From Polaribacter aquimarinus (GTDB taxonomy: Bacteria; Bacteroidota; Bacteroidia; Flavobacteriales; Flavobacteriaceae), in the NCBI RefSeq assembly GCF_003129485.1, contig NZ_QFFG01000002.1, positions 186,001 through 250,000 on the forward strand: a stretch of 64,000 bases of DNA, in the 5' to 3' direction. A model generated the notes under the pieces. The model had not been told where the DNA came from. It saw only the letters and a program-made list of their open reading frames with translations, and searched no databases. Shown in pieces: positions 1-8,100 of this stretch; within the stretch, counting starts at the first letter, position 1, and every line of letters starts with the position of its first letter. Both the position numbers and the translations under genes were made by a program.

Positions 1-229
1 ACGGTTTTATGGTTATGAAATCAGTAGAAAGTTCTTGATTAGCCTCCCAACCTTCTACTTCTTTAGACAGGTTTACATTGATTTTTTCTGCTACAGAAAC
101 CACTCCAGAAGTGGTATAACTAATGTATTCTTTAAATTTATAGATGTTATCAGTCTTTATTGCTGACTTTTTACAAGAAAAAATCAATAAAAAAATAAGG
201 AAAGCTGAAAGTAAATTTTTGATTTTCAT
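1..229 (-). CDS. alpha-2-macroglobulin-like lipoprotein, N-terminal fragment
   Basis: The first 76 codons are present and the gene runs off the left edge. The protein starts with a lipoprotein signal peptide: a short Lys-rich stretch, a hydrophobic run and the lipobox IFS-C, with the Cys at residue 19. The following residues (NIYKFKEYISYTTSGVVSV, then a beta-rich stretch ending TDFITIKP) resemble the first macroglobulin domain of the large Bacteroidota alpha-2-macroglobulin family proteins, which are periplasmic envelope proteins thought to trap proteases. That match is from memory of the family and rests on a short piece. It is the last gene of the minus-strand block after ccsBA, with a 109-bp gap that carries a direct repeat. 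Confidence 0.6.
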   Translation of the reverse strand, partial: MKIKNLLSAFLIFLLIFSCKKSAIKTDNIYKFKEYISYTTSGVVSVAEKINVNLSKEVEGWEANQELSTDFITIKP

Positions 230-292
230 AATAAACATCATTTATAAATATAACTCAAAAATACTCTTTTAAGTACTTATAAATGGTGCTAT

Positions 293-326
293 TTAGAATT
301 CGTAATAGCAATATTAGAATTCGTAA
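293..326. repeat. 13-bp direct repeat, two copies at 21-bp pitch
   Basis: The sequence TTAGAATTCGTAA occurs at 293-305 and again at 314-326. The start-to-start distance is 21 bp, about two helical turns, so both copies face the same side of the DNA. They lie 64-97 bp upstream of the alpha-2-macroglobulin-like gene on the minus strand. An operator role is inference. Confidence 0.6.
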
Positions 327-338
327 AAAGTTGTTTAA

Positions 339-3300
339 TTAACTGTTCTTTGATGTTTTAAATCTTTTATTTCTGTAATATGCAGTCGCAGAAACAACAA
401 TGACAATTGCAACTAAAACATAAACAAAAGTGGGAATTGGTAGCGGATCTCCGGCAGCATAACTGTGCAAGCCAGATAAATAGTAATTCACTCCAAAAGA
501 GGTCATTATAATAGAACCAAAGGCAAAAACACTGACCATATTTAGTACATAATTACTTCTTAAAGCTGGTACAAATCGCAAATGCAGAACAATTGCATAG
601 ACAATTATACTAATTAGAGCCCACGTTTCTTTTGGGTCCCAAGCCCAATAACGACCCCAAGATTCGTTTGCCCAAATGCCGCCTAAAAAAGTACCCACAG
701 CTAACACAAATAGACCAATGGTCATTGATATTTCATTGATATAGGTAAGTTCTTTTATTCTGATATCGATTACTTTCTTGGTTTTTTCAGTTTTAAAAAT
801 AATTAATAACAAAGCCATAAAACCAAGAATGGCAGAAAGTGCTAAAGGTGCATAACTACTTACAATAGTTGCTACGTGAATTTTTAACCAAAATGACTTT
901 AAAACAGGCATTAAATTCGTGATTTCTGGACTTAACCAATCTAAGTAACTTACAAATAAAAGTGCACCAGAAAATAGTGTTGATAATGGCAATGAAAAGT
1001 CTGATTTTCTAAATGTAAGTAATCCACAAAGTAATAAAACCCAAGCAACGAACACGAGCATTTCGTAACCATTGCTCCAAGGTGCGTGACCCGAAACATA
1101 CCATCTTAAAAGAATATTTCCTGTAAAGAAAATAAAACTGATTAATGTTAAAATGATAGTTCCATTCCAAATAATATCGACTAATTTTTTTCTAGTAAAA
1201 ATTTTAAAAATTGACAATACTAAAAGCACAGTTCCTAAAACGAAAAGAATTTGAAATAACCAAAAATTTAGGTTCATTTGATTGTACCATAATTCTGCCT
1301 CAATACGTTTTCTACTAGGGATTATTTCTTTTCCTAAAACATCTTGAAACTTTTTTATGTATTCTAATTTTTCGCTGGCTTCAACCCACTTTTTTTCATT
1401 AACGTCTTTGTAATAAGTAGAAATAATACTTTTTGCGAATTGACCATCTTCTTTTGGGAAATCTTCAAAATGATGCGTATGACTGTGCCATTTGTTATTT
1501 TCATCGTTACTATTTGGAAAAATCTTTAAGTAATTTCCAGAAAAGACATTGAATAAAATATTAAATCGTTCATCAACTTTTAAAACTTCTTTGTCAAATT
1601 CGCTTCTTTCTGCAGGTTTTTTCTTGTTGGCAGCTTCAACTACTTTTCCTAAAATATAATCTCCTTTATCGTCTAATAAACCTACAAAAGAAACCATACT
1701 ATCTTCACTTATTTTTAAATCTGAAAACAGTTCTCCTCCTTTTTGTTTATCAACCTTAATTAAAGGAATGTACTGCCAAACATTAGCAGCAGATTGCATT
1801 GCTAAAAAAGTTTGATTGGCACTTAATTTTATACTTTCTCCATTTTTTGTGAATTTAAAATACGGCTTTCTCGTAAGTTTTCTTAAAAATTCTGAAGCAA
1901 GCGTATTTAAAGGTTTTATTCTTCCGTCTAAATCTTGCACCATTAAACGTCCAAATAAATCTGCATGTTGTTTGTCTACAGTTTGTTGTTGAATCGTTTG
2001 AATATTTATTTCAGGATTATTCTTTTGAGAGAAAGAAACACTTGAAATGGATAAAAGCAACAATAGTATTAAAGTTGTTTTATTCTTTAATTTTTTCAAT
2101 TTTTGATTGATTAGTGTAAAACGAGAACCTTTACCAAAAAGTGTAAAAAACATACCTATCATCATTAAAAAATAACCCAAATAGGTAACATTTGTTCCTA
2201 AAGCATCGTGATTTACCGCTAAAACAGTTCCCAATTCATCTGTATCGTAACTTGCCTGAAAAAAGCGATATCCATTATAATCTAACACATTATTCATAAA
2301 TATCCTGTGTAAAAAACGCTCTTCTCCATCAATTACTTGTACCTCACTTGCATAGGCAGAAGGACTTGTAGAACCAGGATAACGTTCAAGTTGAAAATCG
2401 TCTAAATGAATAGAAAAAGGCGTTTGAATTGGTTTAGACCCATAAGACAATGAAACTTTTATTTTGTCAAAATCTACTTTGTGCTCTGTAGGCAAAAAAC
2501 CTTGTCTGTATAATAAAGTAGATTCTTTTACTTTATCATTCACTTTTACATTTACAACTAAAGCATCATCTTTTAATTCATCATTATCTTTTGGTTTTTC
2601 TGCTCCACTTACTAAAGATATTTTTCCTTTAGGATGATAAGATAGTGGCACAAAAGAAGCGTCTCCATCTCTATACAAGGTTCGCAATTCTAAAGAATGT
2701 AAACTGTCTTTTTTTATGGTACTCGCAGTTTCTGTTGCCATGACAAAAGAACTTAAATCTCTAGGGGAAAAGATTTTAAAAACACCGTCCTTTTCTGTGA
2801 TGTTGATAATTCCTTTTTCATCAGATTCAAAGCCCACTTTATGCTGATGTAAACCAATCGATTCAATTTCTCCTTTTTCTAAAAAAACAGTTTCTCTACC
2901 ATTTCCTGCAGAAACCACCATTTGTATTATGGCTTTACCGTTTATAGAATCTTCAATAATTTCTGGCACAGCATCTGCAATAAAATTGTTATATGATATA
3001 GAAACTGGGATGTCATTTATAGCTGTATTAATTGTAAAGTCGTTATCACTAATTGGAGAAAAGCTTAATTGTTTACTAATTGTTTTTGTAGTTTTTCCAT
3101 CAGATAAATGGATGTGTATATAATTATTACTTGAAATAATTAAGTTAGATGAAGCTCCTTCCCTTATCCTCATAATTCCACCATAAGATGCATATCTTGT
3201 AATGCTAGCTCCTATAAGAATTAAAATAAAAGAAATATGAAATAATAGAATTGGCCATTTTTTTAATGACCATAAATTGTACTTGAAAATATTAAATATA

Positions 3301-3482
3301 AACGAAATACCAAGACCTAACATCACCATTTCAAACCACCAAGAATCATAAATTAGTTTCCAAGCAGTAGCGGTACCAAAATCATTTTCTATAAAAGTGG
3401 CAACTGCCATAGCCACAGCAAAAAGTAACAATAAAATTAGTGCTAAAGCCGATGATGAAAAAATTTTAAAAATCCTGTTCAT
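339..3482 (-). CDS. ccsBA: cytochrome c haem lyase, fused ResB-CcsA (System II, CcsBA/NrfI type)
   Basis: This 1047-residue membrane protein fuses a ResB-like N-terminal half (membrane segments near residues 10-30, 50-70 and 78-95, then a long periplasmic region) to a CcsA-like C-terminal half. The haem-handling WWD signature is visible near residues 940-955 (WGRYWAWDPKETWALIS), with conserved His residues on both sides (KIHVATIVSSYA and VLHLR). System II proteins export haem and join it to CXXCH motifs of apocytochromes. It lies directly downstream of nrfA. In Wolinella the equivalent NrfI is dedicated to the CX2CK haem of NrfA, so the same job is likely here, but this could also be the general haem lyase of the cell. 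A terminator separates it from nrfA, so it may need readthrough or its own promoter. Confidence 0.93.
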   Translation of the reverse strand: MNRIFKIFSSSALALILLLLFAVAMAVATFIENDFGTATAWKLIYDSWWFEMVMLGLGISFIFNIFKYNLWSLKKWPILLFHISFILILIGASITRYASYGGIMRIREGASSNLIISSNNYIHIHLSDGKTTKTISKQLSFSPISDNDFTINTAINDIPVSISYNNFIADAVPEIIEDSINGKAIIQMVVSAGNGRETVFLEKGEIESIGLHQHKVGFESDEKGIINITEKDGVFKIFSPRDLSSFVMATETASTIKKDSLHSLELRTLYRDGDASFVPLSYHPKGKISLVSGAEKPKDNDELKDDALVVNVKVNDKVKESTLLYRQGFLPTEHKVDFDKIKVSLSYGSKPIQTPFSIHLDDFQLERYPGSTSPSAYASEVQVIDGEERFLHRIFMNNVLDYNGYRFFQASYDTDELGTVLAVNHDALGTNVTYLGYFLMMIGMFFTLFGKGSRFTLINQKLKKLKNKTTLILLLLLSISSVSFSQKNNPEINIQTIQQQTVDKQHADLFGRLMVQDLDGRIKPLNTLASEFLRKLTRKPYFKFTKNGESIKLSANQTFLAMQSAANVWQYIPLIKVDKQKGGELFSDLKISEDSMVSFVGLLDDKGDYILGKVVEAANKKKPAERSEFDKEVLKVDERFNILFNVFSGNYLKIFPNSNDENNKWHSHTHHFEDFPKEDGQFAKSIISTYYKDVNEKKWVEASEKLEYIKKFQDVLGKEIIPSRKRIEAELWYNQMNLNFWLFQILFVLGTVLLVLSIFKIFTRKKLVDIIWNGTIILTLISFIFFTGNILLRWYVSGHAPWSNGYEMLVFVAWVLLLCGLLTFRKSDFSLPLSTLFSGALLFVSYLDWLSPEITNLMPVLKSFWLKIHVATIVSSYAPLALSAILGFMALLLIIFKTEKTKKVIDIRIKELTYINEISMTIGLFVLAVGTFLGGIWANESWGRYWAWDPKETWALISIIVYAIVLHLRFVPALRSNYVLNMVSVFAFGSIIMTSFGVNYYLSGLHSYAAGDPLPIPTFVYVLVAIVIVVSATAYYRNKRFKTSKNS

Positions 3483-3512
3483 TAGAAAAATTCTTTAGGA
3501 ATTAAATCATAA

Positions 3513-3549
3513 AAAAAGATACCTTCTAAGGTCAAAAGGTATCTTTTTA
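3513..3549 (-). terminator. intrinsic terminator after nrfA
   Basis: Perfect 13-bp arms at 3513-3525 and 3536-3548 enclose a 10-nt loop. Read on the minus strand, the stem ends in a run of seven T. It lies 17 bp beyond the nrfA stop and 31 bp before the ccsBA start. Confidence 0.85.
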
Positions 3550-3565
3550 GTTTAAATTTTTATTT

Positions 3566-5065
3566 TTATTTATTTAGAGAAGCACTTGTTTTAATTTCCA
3601 TATTATCTTCTCTGTTTTTTGCTTCTTCTAACCATTTTGGTAAAAGATTTTTCTTAAATGCAGCTTTTTCTGCATTTAATTTTTCCATATCTAAACCAAT
3701 ATATTTTTGTGCCAATTCTTTTGAAGAAATATCTGGCATGTTAACAGGTTTGTTATGACCATATTTAGCCAATAATCTTGCTAATTTTAAACGAGCATCT
3801 TGCGCTTTTACCAAACCACTACCAATAACTCTTGCCGTTTCTACTGGAGAGTGAAAAGAAGCGCCATGAGCAGCTGCGGAGTAATCCCAACGCCACTGTG
3901 CGTGTCTAATATCTAATAAAATAGGTTCCATTTCTTTTTCAGTTGCTCCTAAATCCCAACATTTTTTTGCTTCTATATGAGCGTTTACAAGTAAACCTTC
4001 TAATTTAAGTCTATTCTCTTTTGCCTTATTTTGTCTTTCATAAACATTAGCAATCAATTTTTTTGAGTCTTCTCTATGACAAACCTGACAAGCATTAGAT
4101 GTATTGTTTAATGGAGATTGTATATGATGATCTGTAAATTTCTGACCACCTTCGCTTTTGTATGGCATATGACAATCTGCGCAAGAAACACCTCTATCTG
4201 CATGAACTCCTGTTAAAAAAGTTTCATATCCAGGATGTTGCGCTTTTAACATAGGCGCTCTACTAATCTTATGAGTCCAATCTTTAAATTTAAGGTTATC
4301 ATAATAGTCTTCCATAGCCTCAACTGACATTCCGTTTTTCCATGGGAAAGTTAAATAAGGAACACCTTCTTTTCCTGGTTTTTTCTTATCAAAATAATAT
4401 TCTACGTGACATTGAGCACAAACTAATGAACGCATTTCATTGTGAGTAGCTTTATTAATGTCTTTACCCATAGCATCAAAAGCCTCAACTAAAGCAGGTC
4501 TTGTAATTCTTAGTTTCATTGTTTTAGGGTTATGACAATCTGCACACCCAATTGAATTTACAACCTCGGCTCCTTTATCTGCCCATTTTCCGCTGTAAAA
4601 TTCAGCAATTCCTATTTCATTCATTAAACGAGGAACATCAGGACTCTTACAAGTCCAACAAGTAGAGGGCATAGGGCCATCTCCTTTTGCCTTTGGGCCA
4701 CCTGTTCTTAATGAATTATGGATGTCTTCTACTGCGTACGCATGACCTCTTCCTTGATTATAATCTTTGGAAAAACCGTAACCAGCAAATAAAATAACTA
4801 AATTAGGGTCTTCTTCTAAGACATCTCTCATTTGAGAACCTCCTTGAAAAGAAGCAAAAGTTGTATCTAAAGTTTGTAAAGAAGATTGATATTCTAAAGG
4901 AAAATTCTCTCCCCAAACTTGATTTCTAGGTTCATTTTCGCCAATATTTACCTGAGGAACATATTTATATTTTGCTTCAGATTTTCGATTTACAATACTT
5001 GAAGCCAAAAGCCCCAAGAGAAAAACGACTAGGATTGTTACAACAAATAATACTTTATTTTTCAT
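3566..5065 (-). CDS. nrfA: ammonia-forming cytochrome c nitrite reductase, catalytic subunit
   Basis: This 499-residue periplasmic pentahaem enzyme reduces nitrite to ammonium with six electrons. The five haem sites are all visible: the diagnostic active-site CWTCK at residues 136-140, whose Lys is the proximal ligand, then CADCH (174-178), CAQCH (216-220), CADCH (295-299) and CQVCH (326-330). A single N-terminal hydrophobic segment at residues 5-24 exports it. The gene follows nrfH by 10 bp, and the two form the membrane-bound NrfHA complex that takes electrons from menaquinol. Expression is probably oxygen- or nitrite-controlled through the Fnr-like site upstream of nrfH. The length is normal for the family. 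Confidence 0.97.
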   Translation of the reverse strand: MKNKVLFVVTILVVFLLGLLASSIVNRKSEAKYKYVPQVNIGENEPRNQVWGENFPLEYQSSLQTLDTTFASFQGGSQMRDVLEEDPNLVILFAGYGFSKDYNQGRGHAYAVEDIHNSLRTGGPKAKGDGPMPSTCWTCKSPDVPRLMNEIGIAEFYSGKWADKGAEVVNSIGCADCHNPKTMKLRITRPALVEAFDAMGKDINKATHNEMRSLVCAQCHVEYYFDKKKPGKEGVPYLTFPWKNGMSVEAMEDYYDNLKFKDWTHKISRAPMLKAQHPGYETFLTGVHADRGVSCADCHMPYKSEGGQKFTDHHIQSPLNNTSNACQVCHREDSKKLIANVYERQNKAKENRLKLEGLLVNAHIEAKKCWDLGATEKEMEPILLDIRHAQWRWDYSAAAHGASFHSPVETARVIGSGLVKAQDARLKLARLLAKYGHNKPVNMPDISSKELAQKYIGLDMEKLNAEKAAFKKNLLPKWLEEAKNREDNMEIKTSASLNK

Positions 5066-5075
5066 ACTACTATAT

Positions 5076-5669
5076 TTATTCTTTAATTTTTTCTGATAAC
5101 CAATCTGGTATTACAGTTTCTTGTTGATCGGTTGGTAATGGTGCTAAATTGAATTTTATGGTCATTAAACCATGAATTTTTCCGTGAGGTACTTGTTTAT
5201 GACAACTCCAACATTGCCTTTTGGTTCTATTTTCTTTATGATCTTCAATAAAACCTGCATATTTTGTTTGAGTAACTTGCTGAACATGACATCGAATACA
5301 ATTGTCTTGAACAACTTTTTGTGAAGCTTCTTTCATTTCGATTACATCTGGTTCTGCTCTTAACGTAAATACAGAAGCATGATAAAGACCATCTTTTGCT
5401 TTAAAGTAGTATTTATTAAAAACATTATCGTGAGGTACATGACAATCATTACATTTAGCCCATTCTCTATGAGAACTATGCATCCAACTATTATAAACTG
5501 GTGTCATGACGTGGCAATTTACACATGCTTGGGGATCATCTGAAAGATAAGAAACCACTTTAGATTCTTTAGCCATAAACAACCCTAAACCAATAATTAC
5601 AGCAATAAAAAACAAAGCAGTTTTTCTCCACTTGGGCTCTTGAGGTAAAATTTTCTTTTTTGTATTCAA
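5076..5669 (-). CDS. nrfH: tetrahaem quinol dehydrogenase of nitrite reductase
   Basis: This 197-residue NapC/NirT-family protein anchors NrfA and passes electrons from menaquinol to it. One N-terminal membrane segment lies at residues 17-33. Four haem-binding motifs follow: CVNCH (49-53), CNDCH (73-77), CIRCH (124-128) and CWSCH (153-157). It is the first gene of the nrfHA operon. The 278-bp gap upstream holds overlapping divergent promoter elements and a perfect palindrome. Confidence 0.96.
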   Translation of the reverse strand: MNTKKKILPQEPKWRKTALFFIAVIIGLGLFMAKESKVVSYLSDDPQACVNCHVMTPVYNSWMHSSHREWAKCNDCHVPHDNVFNKYYFKAKDGLYHASVFTLRAEPDVIEMKEASQKVVQDNCIRCHVQQVTQTKYAGFIEDHKENRTKRQCWSCHKQVPHGKIHGLMTIKFNLAPLPTDQQETVIPDWLSEKIKE

Positions 5670-5755
5670 CGGTACCCTATTTATTTACAAGTTACAATAA
5701 TTTTAACCATTTTTTAGGAAAAACTTAAAAGTCTAAATTATTTTCTAAATTTTTG

Positions 5756-5763
5756 TAAAAGTA
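5756..5763 (-). promoter_or_regulatory. probable -7 element of nrfH
   Basis: On the minus strand this reads TACTTTTA, which matches the Bacteroidota -7 consensus TAnnTTTG in five of six fixed positions. It overlaps an exact consensus on the opposite strand at 5762-5769. It would place the nrfH transcription start near 5752. Confidence 0.45.
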
Positions 5764-5769
5764 CCTTTG
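5762..5769 (+). promoter_or_regulatory. -7 element TACCTTTG facing away from nrfH
   Basis: This is an exact match to TAnnTTTG on the plus strand. No plus-strand gene follows for 2.4 kb, and the first terminator comes about 140 bp later, so it may drive a small RNA. A -33 TTTG was not clear at the usual distance. Confidence 0.4.
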
Positions 5770-5782
5770 CTAACTATGCATA

Positions 5783-5802
5783 AATATGATATAAATCATA
5801 TT
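5783..5802. promoter_or_regulatory. Fnr/Crp-type palindromic operator upstream of nrfHA
   Basis: AATATGAT and ATCATATT form perfect 8-bp arms around a 4-bp spacer. The inner TGAT-N4-ATCA is the core of the Fnr half-sites. The centre lies about 40 bp upstream of the predicted nrfH start, which is the class II activator position. A Crp/Fnr-family activator of nitrite reduction is therefore inferred. Its gene is not in the window. Confidence 0.6.
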
Positions 5803-5883
5803 GCAAAAAAAAGTGTAATTATTTTTTATGACGCTCCAAAAAACAACAATTTAAAATATTAATATAAACTTTATAAAATACAA

Positions 5884-5914
5884 AACCCCGCAACTTTTAA
5901 GTTACGGGGTTTTT
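5884..5914. terminator. bidirectional terminator downstream of rng
   Basis: The arms AACCCCG-c-AACTT and AAGTT-a-CGGGGTT pair with one mismatch and a 2-nt loop. T runs flank it on both strands (TTTTTT on plus, TTTTGTATTTT on minus). It lies 34 bp beyond the rng stop. Confidence 0.8.
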
Positions 5915-5947
5915 TGATAATAAATTATTGCCTTTATAAAATATAAT

Positions 5948-7480
5948 TTAAGATTTAATAGTCTTAAATCTATAATATAAGTATGTGTAAGCGTCACGAG
6001 GTATAATTGTAATCCACTTTTTGTGTTTTAAATACCATTTAAAACGTATAGAATTAACTCCTTTTGTTAAATAAGCTGCAATAAAAGGATGTACGTGTAA
6101 TTGTATCTTTTTATTGTTTTTAGAGTTTGACATAAATTTTTCTAAATCTGCTTCAATTTTGTCTAACAAAACTATAGGAGCTTCTACTTGTCCATCTTTA
6201 TTTGGGTTGGCTTCGGTAGTTTTAATACTCAACTCAGGTCTTACCCTTTGCCTTGTAATTTGTACCAATCCAAATTTGCTTGGAGGTAATATTTTGTGCT
6301 TTGTTCTGTCTAAGGCCATTTGTTCTTTCAAATGTTGATACAGTTTATTTCTATTTTCAGCTTTGTGCATATCGATAAAATCAATTACAATAATACCTCC
6401 CATATCACGCAGTTGTAGCTGACGTGCAATTTCGGTTGCTGAAATTAAATTTACTTCTAACGCTGTATCTTCTTGAGAACCTGCTTTATTAGAGCGGTTT
6501 CCGCTATTTACATCAATAACGTGCAAAGCTTCAGTATGCTCTATAACTAAATAAGCACCTTTACTCATAGAAACTGTTTTACCAAATGATGTTTTAATTT
6601 GTCGCTCTATTCCATATTTTTCAAAAATTGGAACTGTAGATCTATGTAATTTTACAATTTTCTCCTTTTCAGGATAAATTTCTTGTAAATACTCTTTAAT
6701 TTCTACTTTTAACGTTTCATCATTAGTAACAATACTTGTAAAAGTTTCATTCATAACATCTCGTAAAATAGAAGATGCTCTGTTTAACTCGCTTAAAATT
6801 TTGGTTGGTGTATTTGTGTTAGGTATTCTTTTACACATGGTTTTCCAACGATCTAACGAGTTTTGCAAATCCTTATCTAATTCTGCTACTTTTTTTCCTT
6901 CTGCAACAGTTCTTAAGATAACACCAAAACCTTTAGGTTTAATGCTTTTTGCTAATCTTTTTAAACGTTCTTTTTCTTTTGGGTCTGCTATTTTTTGAGA
7001 TACAGAAACTCTGTTAGAAAAAGGAACTAAAACCAAAAATCTACCTGCTATAGACAACTCTGAACTTAATCTAGGTCCTTTAGTAGAAATGGGTTCTTTT
7101 ACAATTTGTACCAACAGGTTTTGCCCTGTTTTTAGTACATCTTTAATACTACCGTCTTTGTTAATGTCTTCTTCCTTGCGGAAGTTTTTTAAAGTGAATT
7201 CTTTATACTTACCTGTGCTTACTTTCTTAATGAATGTATTTAATGAGTTTACTTGCGCTCCTAAATCATGATAATGTAAAAAGCCATCTTTTGGATAACC
7301 AACATTTACAAAGGATGCATTTAAACCTGTTAACACTTTTCCTATTTTGGCTAAAAAAATATCGCCAACAGAAAACTTGTTATCAGTTGTTTCATTATTT
7401 AATTCAATAAGTTTTCCATCTCTTAATAAGGCAAAATCAATATCAGATGAATTTGAACGAATTATTAATTCTGTTTTCAT
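5948..7480 (-). CDS. rng: ribonuclease G/E family endoribonuclease
   Basis: This 510-residue enzyme cleaves single-stranded RNA in rRNA maturation and mRNA decay. An S1-type RNA-binding domain fills about residues 35-130, with a lineage insertion around residues 78-115. The catalytic DNase I-like domain shows VIDVNSG (Asp 323) and VIDFIDM (Asp 367), matching the two metal-binding Asp of RNase E. It ends at the short RNase G length, without the long RNase E C-terminal scaffold. A 150-bp gap with three hairpins separates it from the 29-residue basic protein gene upstream, which may signal autoregulation as in the RNase E leader. Confidence 0.95.
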   Translation of the reverse strand: MKTELIIRSNSSDIDFALLRDGKLIELNNETTDNKFSVGDIFLAKIGKVLTGLNASFVNVGYPKDGFLHYHDLGAQVNSLNTFIKKVSTGKYKEFTLKNFRKEEDINKDGSIKDVLKTGQNLLVQIVKEPISTKGPRLSSELSIAGRFLVLVPFSNRVSVSQKIADPKEKERLKRLAKSIKPKGFGVILRTVAEGKKVAELDKDLQNSLDRWKTMCKRIPNTNTPTKILSELNRASSILRDVMNETFTSIVTNDETLKVEIKEYLQEIYPEKEKIVKLHRSTVPIFEKYGIERQIKTSFGKTVSMSKGAYLVIEHTEALHVIDVNSGNRSNKAGSQEDTALEVNLISATEIARQLQLRDMGGIIVIDFIDMHKAENRNKLYQHLKEQMALDRTKHKILPPSKFGLVQITRQRVRPELSIKTTEANPNKDGQVEAPIVLLDKIEADLEKFMSNSKNNKKIQLHVHPFIAAYLTKGVNSIRFKWYLKHKKWITIIPRDAYTYLYYRFKTIKS

Positions 7481-7498
7481 ACTGAAATGGTTTTAACA

Positions 7499-7570
7499 CT
7501 GCACGTAATAGTGCAGATGGATTAATATTGTGTCAGGTATATAAATACCGTGCGAGGTTAGTTTAACCTC
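7499..7570 (-). promoter_or_regulatory. three tandem hairpins in the rng leader
   Basis: Three perfect inverted repeats follow each other just upstream of rng: CTGCAC/GTGCAG with a 6-nt loop (7499-7516), GGTAT/ATACC with a 4-nt loop (7536-7549) and GAGGTTA/TAACCTC with a 3-nt loop (7554-7570). None has a T run, so they do not look like terminators. They are a candidate autoregulatory leader, by analogy with the rne 5' leader. Confidence 0.55.
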
Positions 7571-7613
7571 TAATGTCAATGAACTTTTTGTATTTTTCGC
7601 TAAACTATAAACG

Positions 7614-7639
7614 AAAAAGTAAGCGAATGCTTACTTTTT
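7614..7639 (-). terminator. terminator overlapping the stop of the 29-residue gene
   Basis: The perfect 11-bp arms AAAAAGTAAGC and GCTTACTTTTT enclose a 4-nt loop. On the minus strand the first arm contains the last Lys codons and the TAA stop of the small gene, and the second arm ends in five T. Confidence 0.7.
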
Positions 7640-7720
7640 CTTGTGTCTATTTGCTCTAGCTCTTTTCTTTCTTTTGTGTGTAGAGATTTTTGCTCTCTTT
7701 CTTTTTTTACCACTTGGCAT
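7631..7720 (-). CDS. 29-residue highly basic protein
   Basis: ATG to TAA encodes 29 residues beginning MPSGKKRKRAK and ending RHKKK, of which 17 are Lys, Arg or His. The composition is that of a small RNA- or DNA-binding protein. Very similar short basic proteins are, from memory, widespread in Bacteroidota, and a role as a small ribosomal protein is possible but unconfirmed. It lies between HU and rng on the same strand, 51 bp after the HU stop, and its stop codon is inside a terminator stem. Confidence 0.7.
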   Translation of the reverse strand: MPSGKKRKRAKISTHKRKKRARANRHKKK

Positions 7721-7771
7721 AATGTTCTAATGTTTTACAAGCCTCTTTTAAAGGCTTAGATTAATGTTTTA

Positions 7772-8062
7772 TTACTTAACCGCTACTTTACTTTTTACTC
7801 CTTCTGTAAAAGTTTTAGCTGGTTTAAAAGCTGGAATATTGTGAGCTGGTATTTTGATAGTTGTATTCTTTGAAATATTTCTACCTGTTTTTTCTGCCCT
7901 TGTTTTGATGATAAAACTACCAAAACCTCTTAAATAAACGTTATCGCCATTTTCTAATGCATCTTTCACCTCAGTCATAAATGCTTCAACAGTTGCCAAA
8001 ACATCTGTTTTTTCAATCCCTGATTTATCTGAAATTTTCGATACGATATCTGCTTTCGTCAT
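7772..8062 (-). CDS. HU/IHF-family DNA-binding protein
   Basis: This 96-residue protein has the full HU fold: an N-terminal helical dimerisation part (MTKADIVSKISDKSG), then GDNVYLRGFGSFIIKTRAEKTG and the DNA-binding arm with NPxT-like IPAHNIPAFKPAK. It bends and compacts DNA in the nucleoid. Strong expression is expected, because the promoter has a perfect TATATTTG element. It is the first gene of the HU-basic protein-rng group. Confidence 0.95.
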   Translation of the reverse strand: MTKADIVSKISDKSGIEKTDVLATVEAFMTEVKDALENGDNVYLRGFGSFIIKTRAEKTGRNISKNTTIKIPAHNIPAFKPAKTFTEGVKSKVAVK

Positions 8063-8100
8063 GTCTCTATTTTTACTATATTTTTATTAATTTAATTTCA

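Larger units (their letters stand above)
5775..5914 (+). ncRNA. candidate small RNA between nrfH and rng
   Basis: A consensus -7 element ends at 5769, no open frame follows, and a GC-rich stem with a run of six T ends near 5914. The Fnr-like palindrome falls just inside the predicted transcript. The terminator can also serve rng on the other strand, so transcription on the plus strand is unproven. Confidence 0.25.

Noticed and set aside
7739..7757. Terminator after HU
   Set aside because: AAGCCT and AGGCTT form only a 6-bp stem and no T run follows, so readthrough to the small basic protein and rng is expected.
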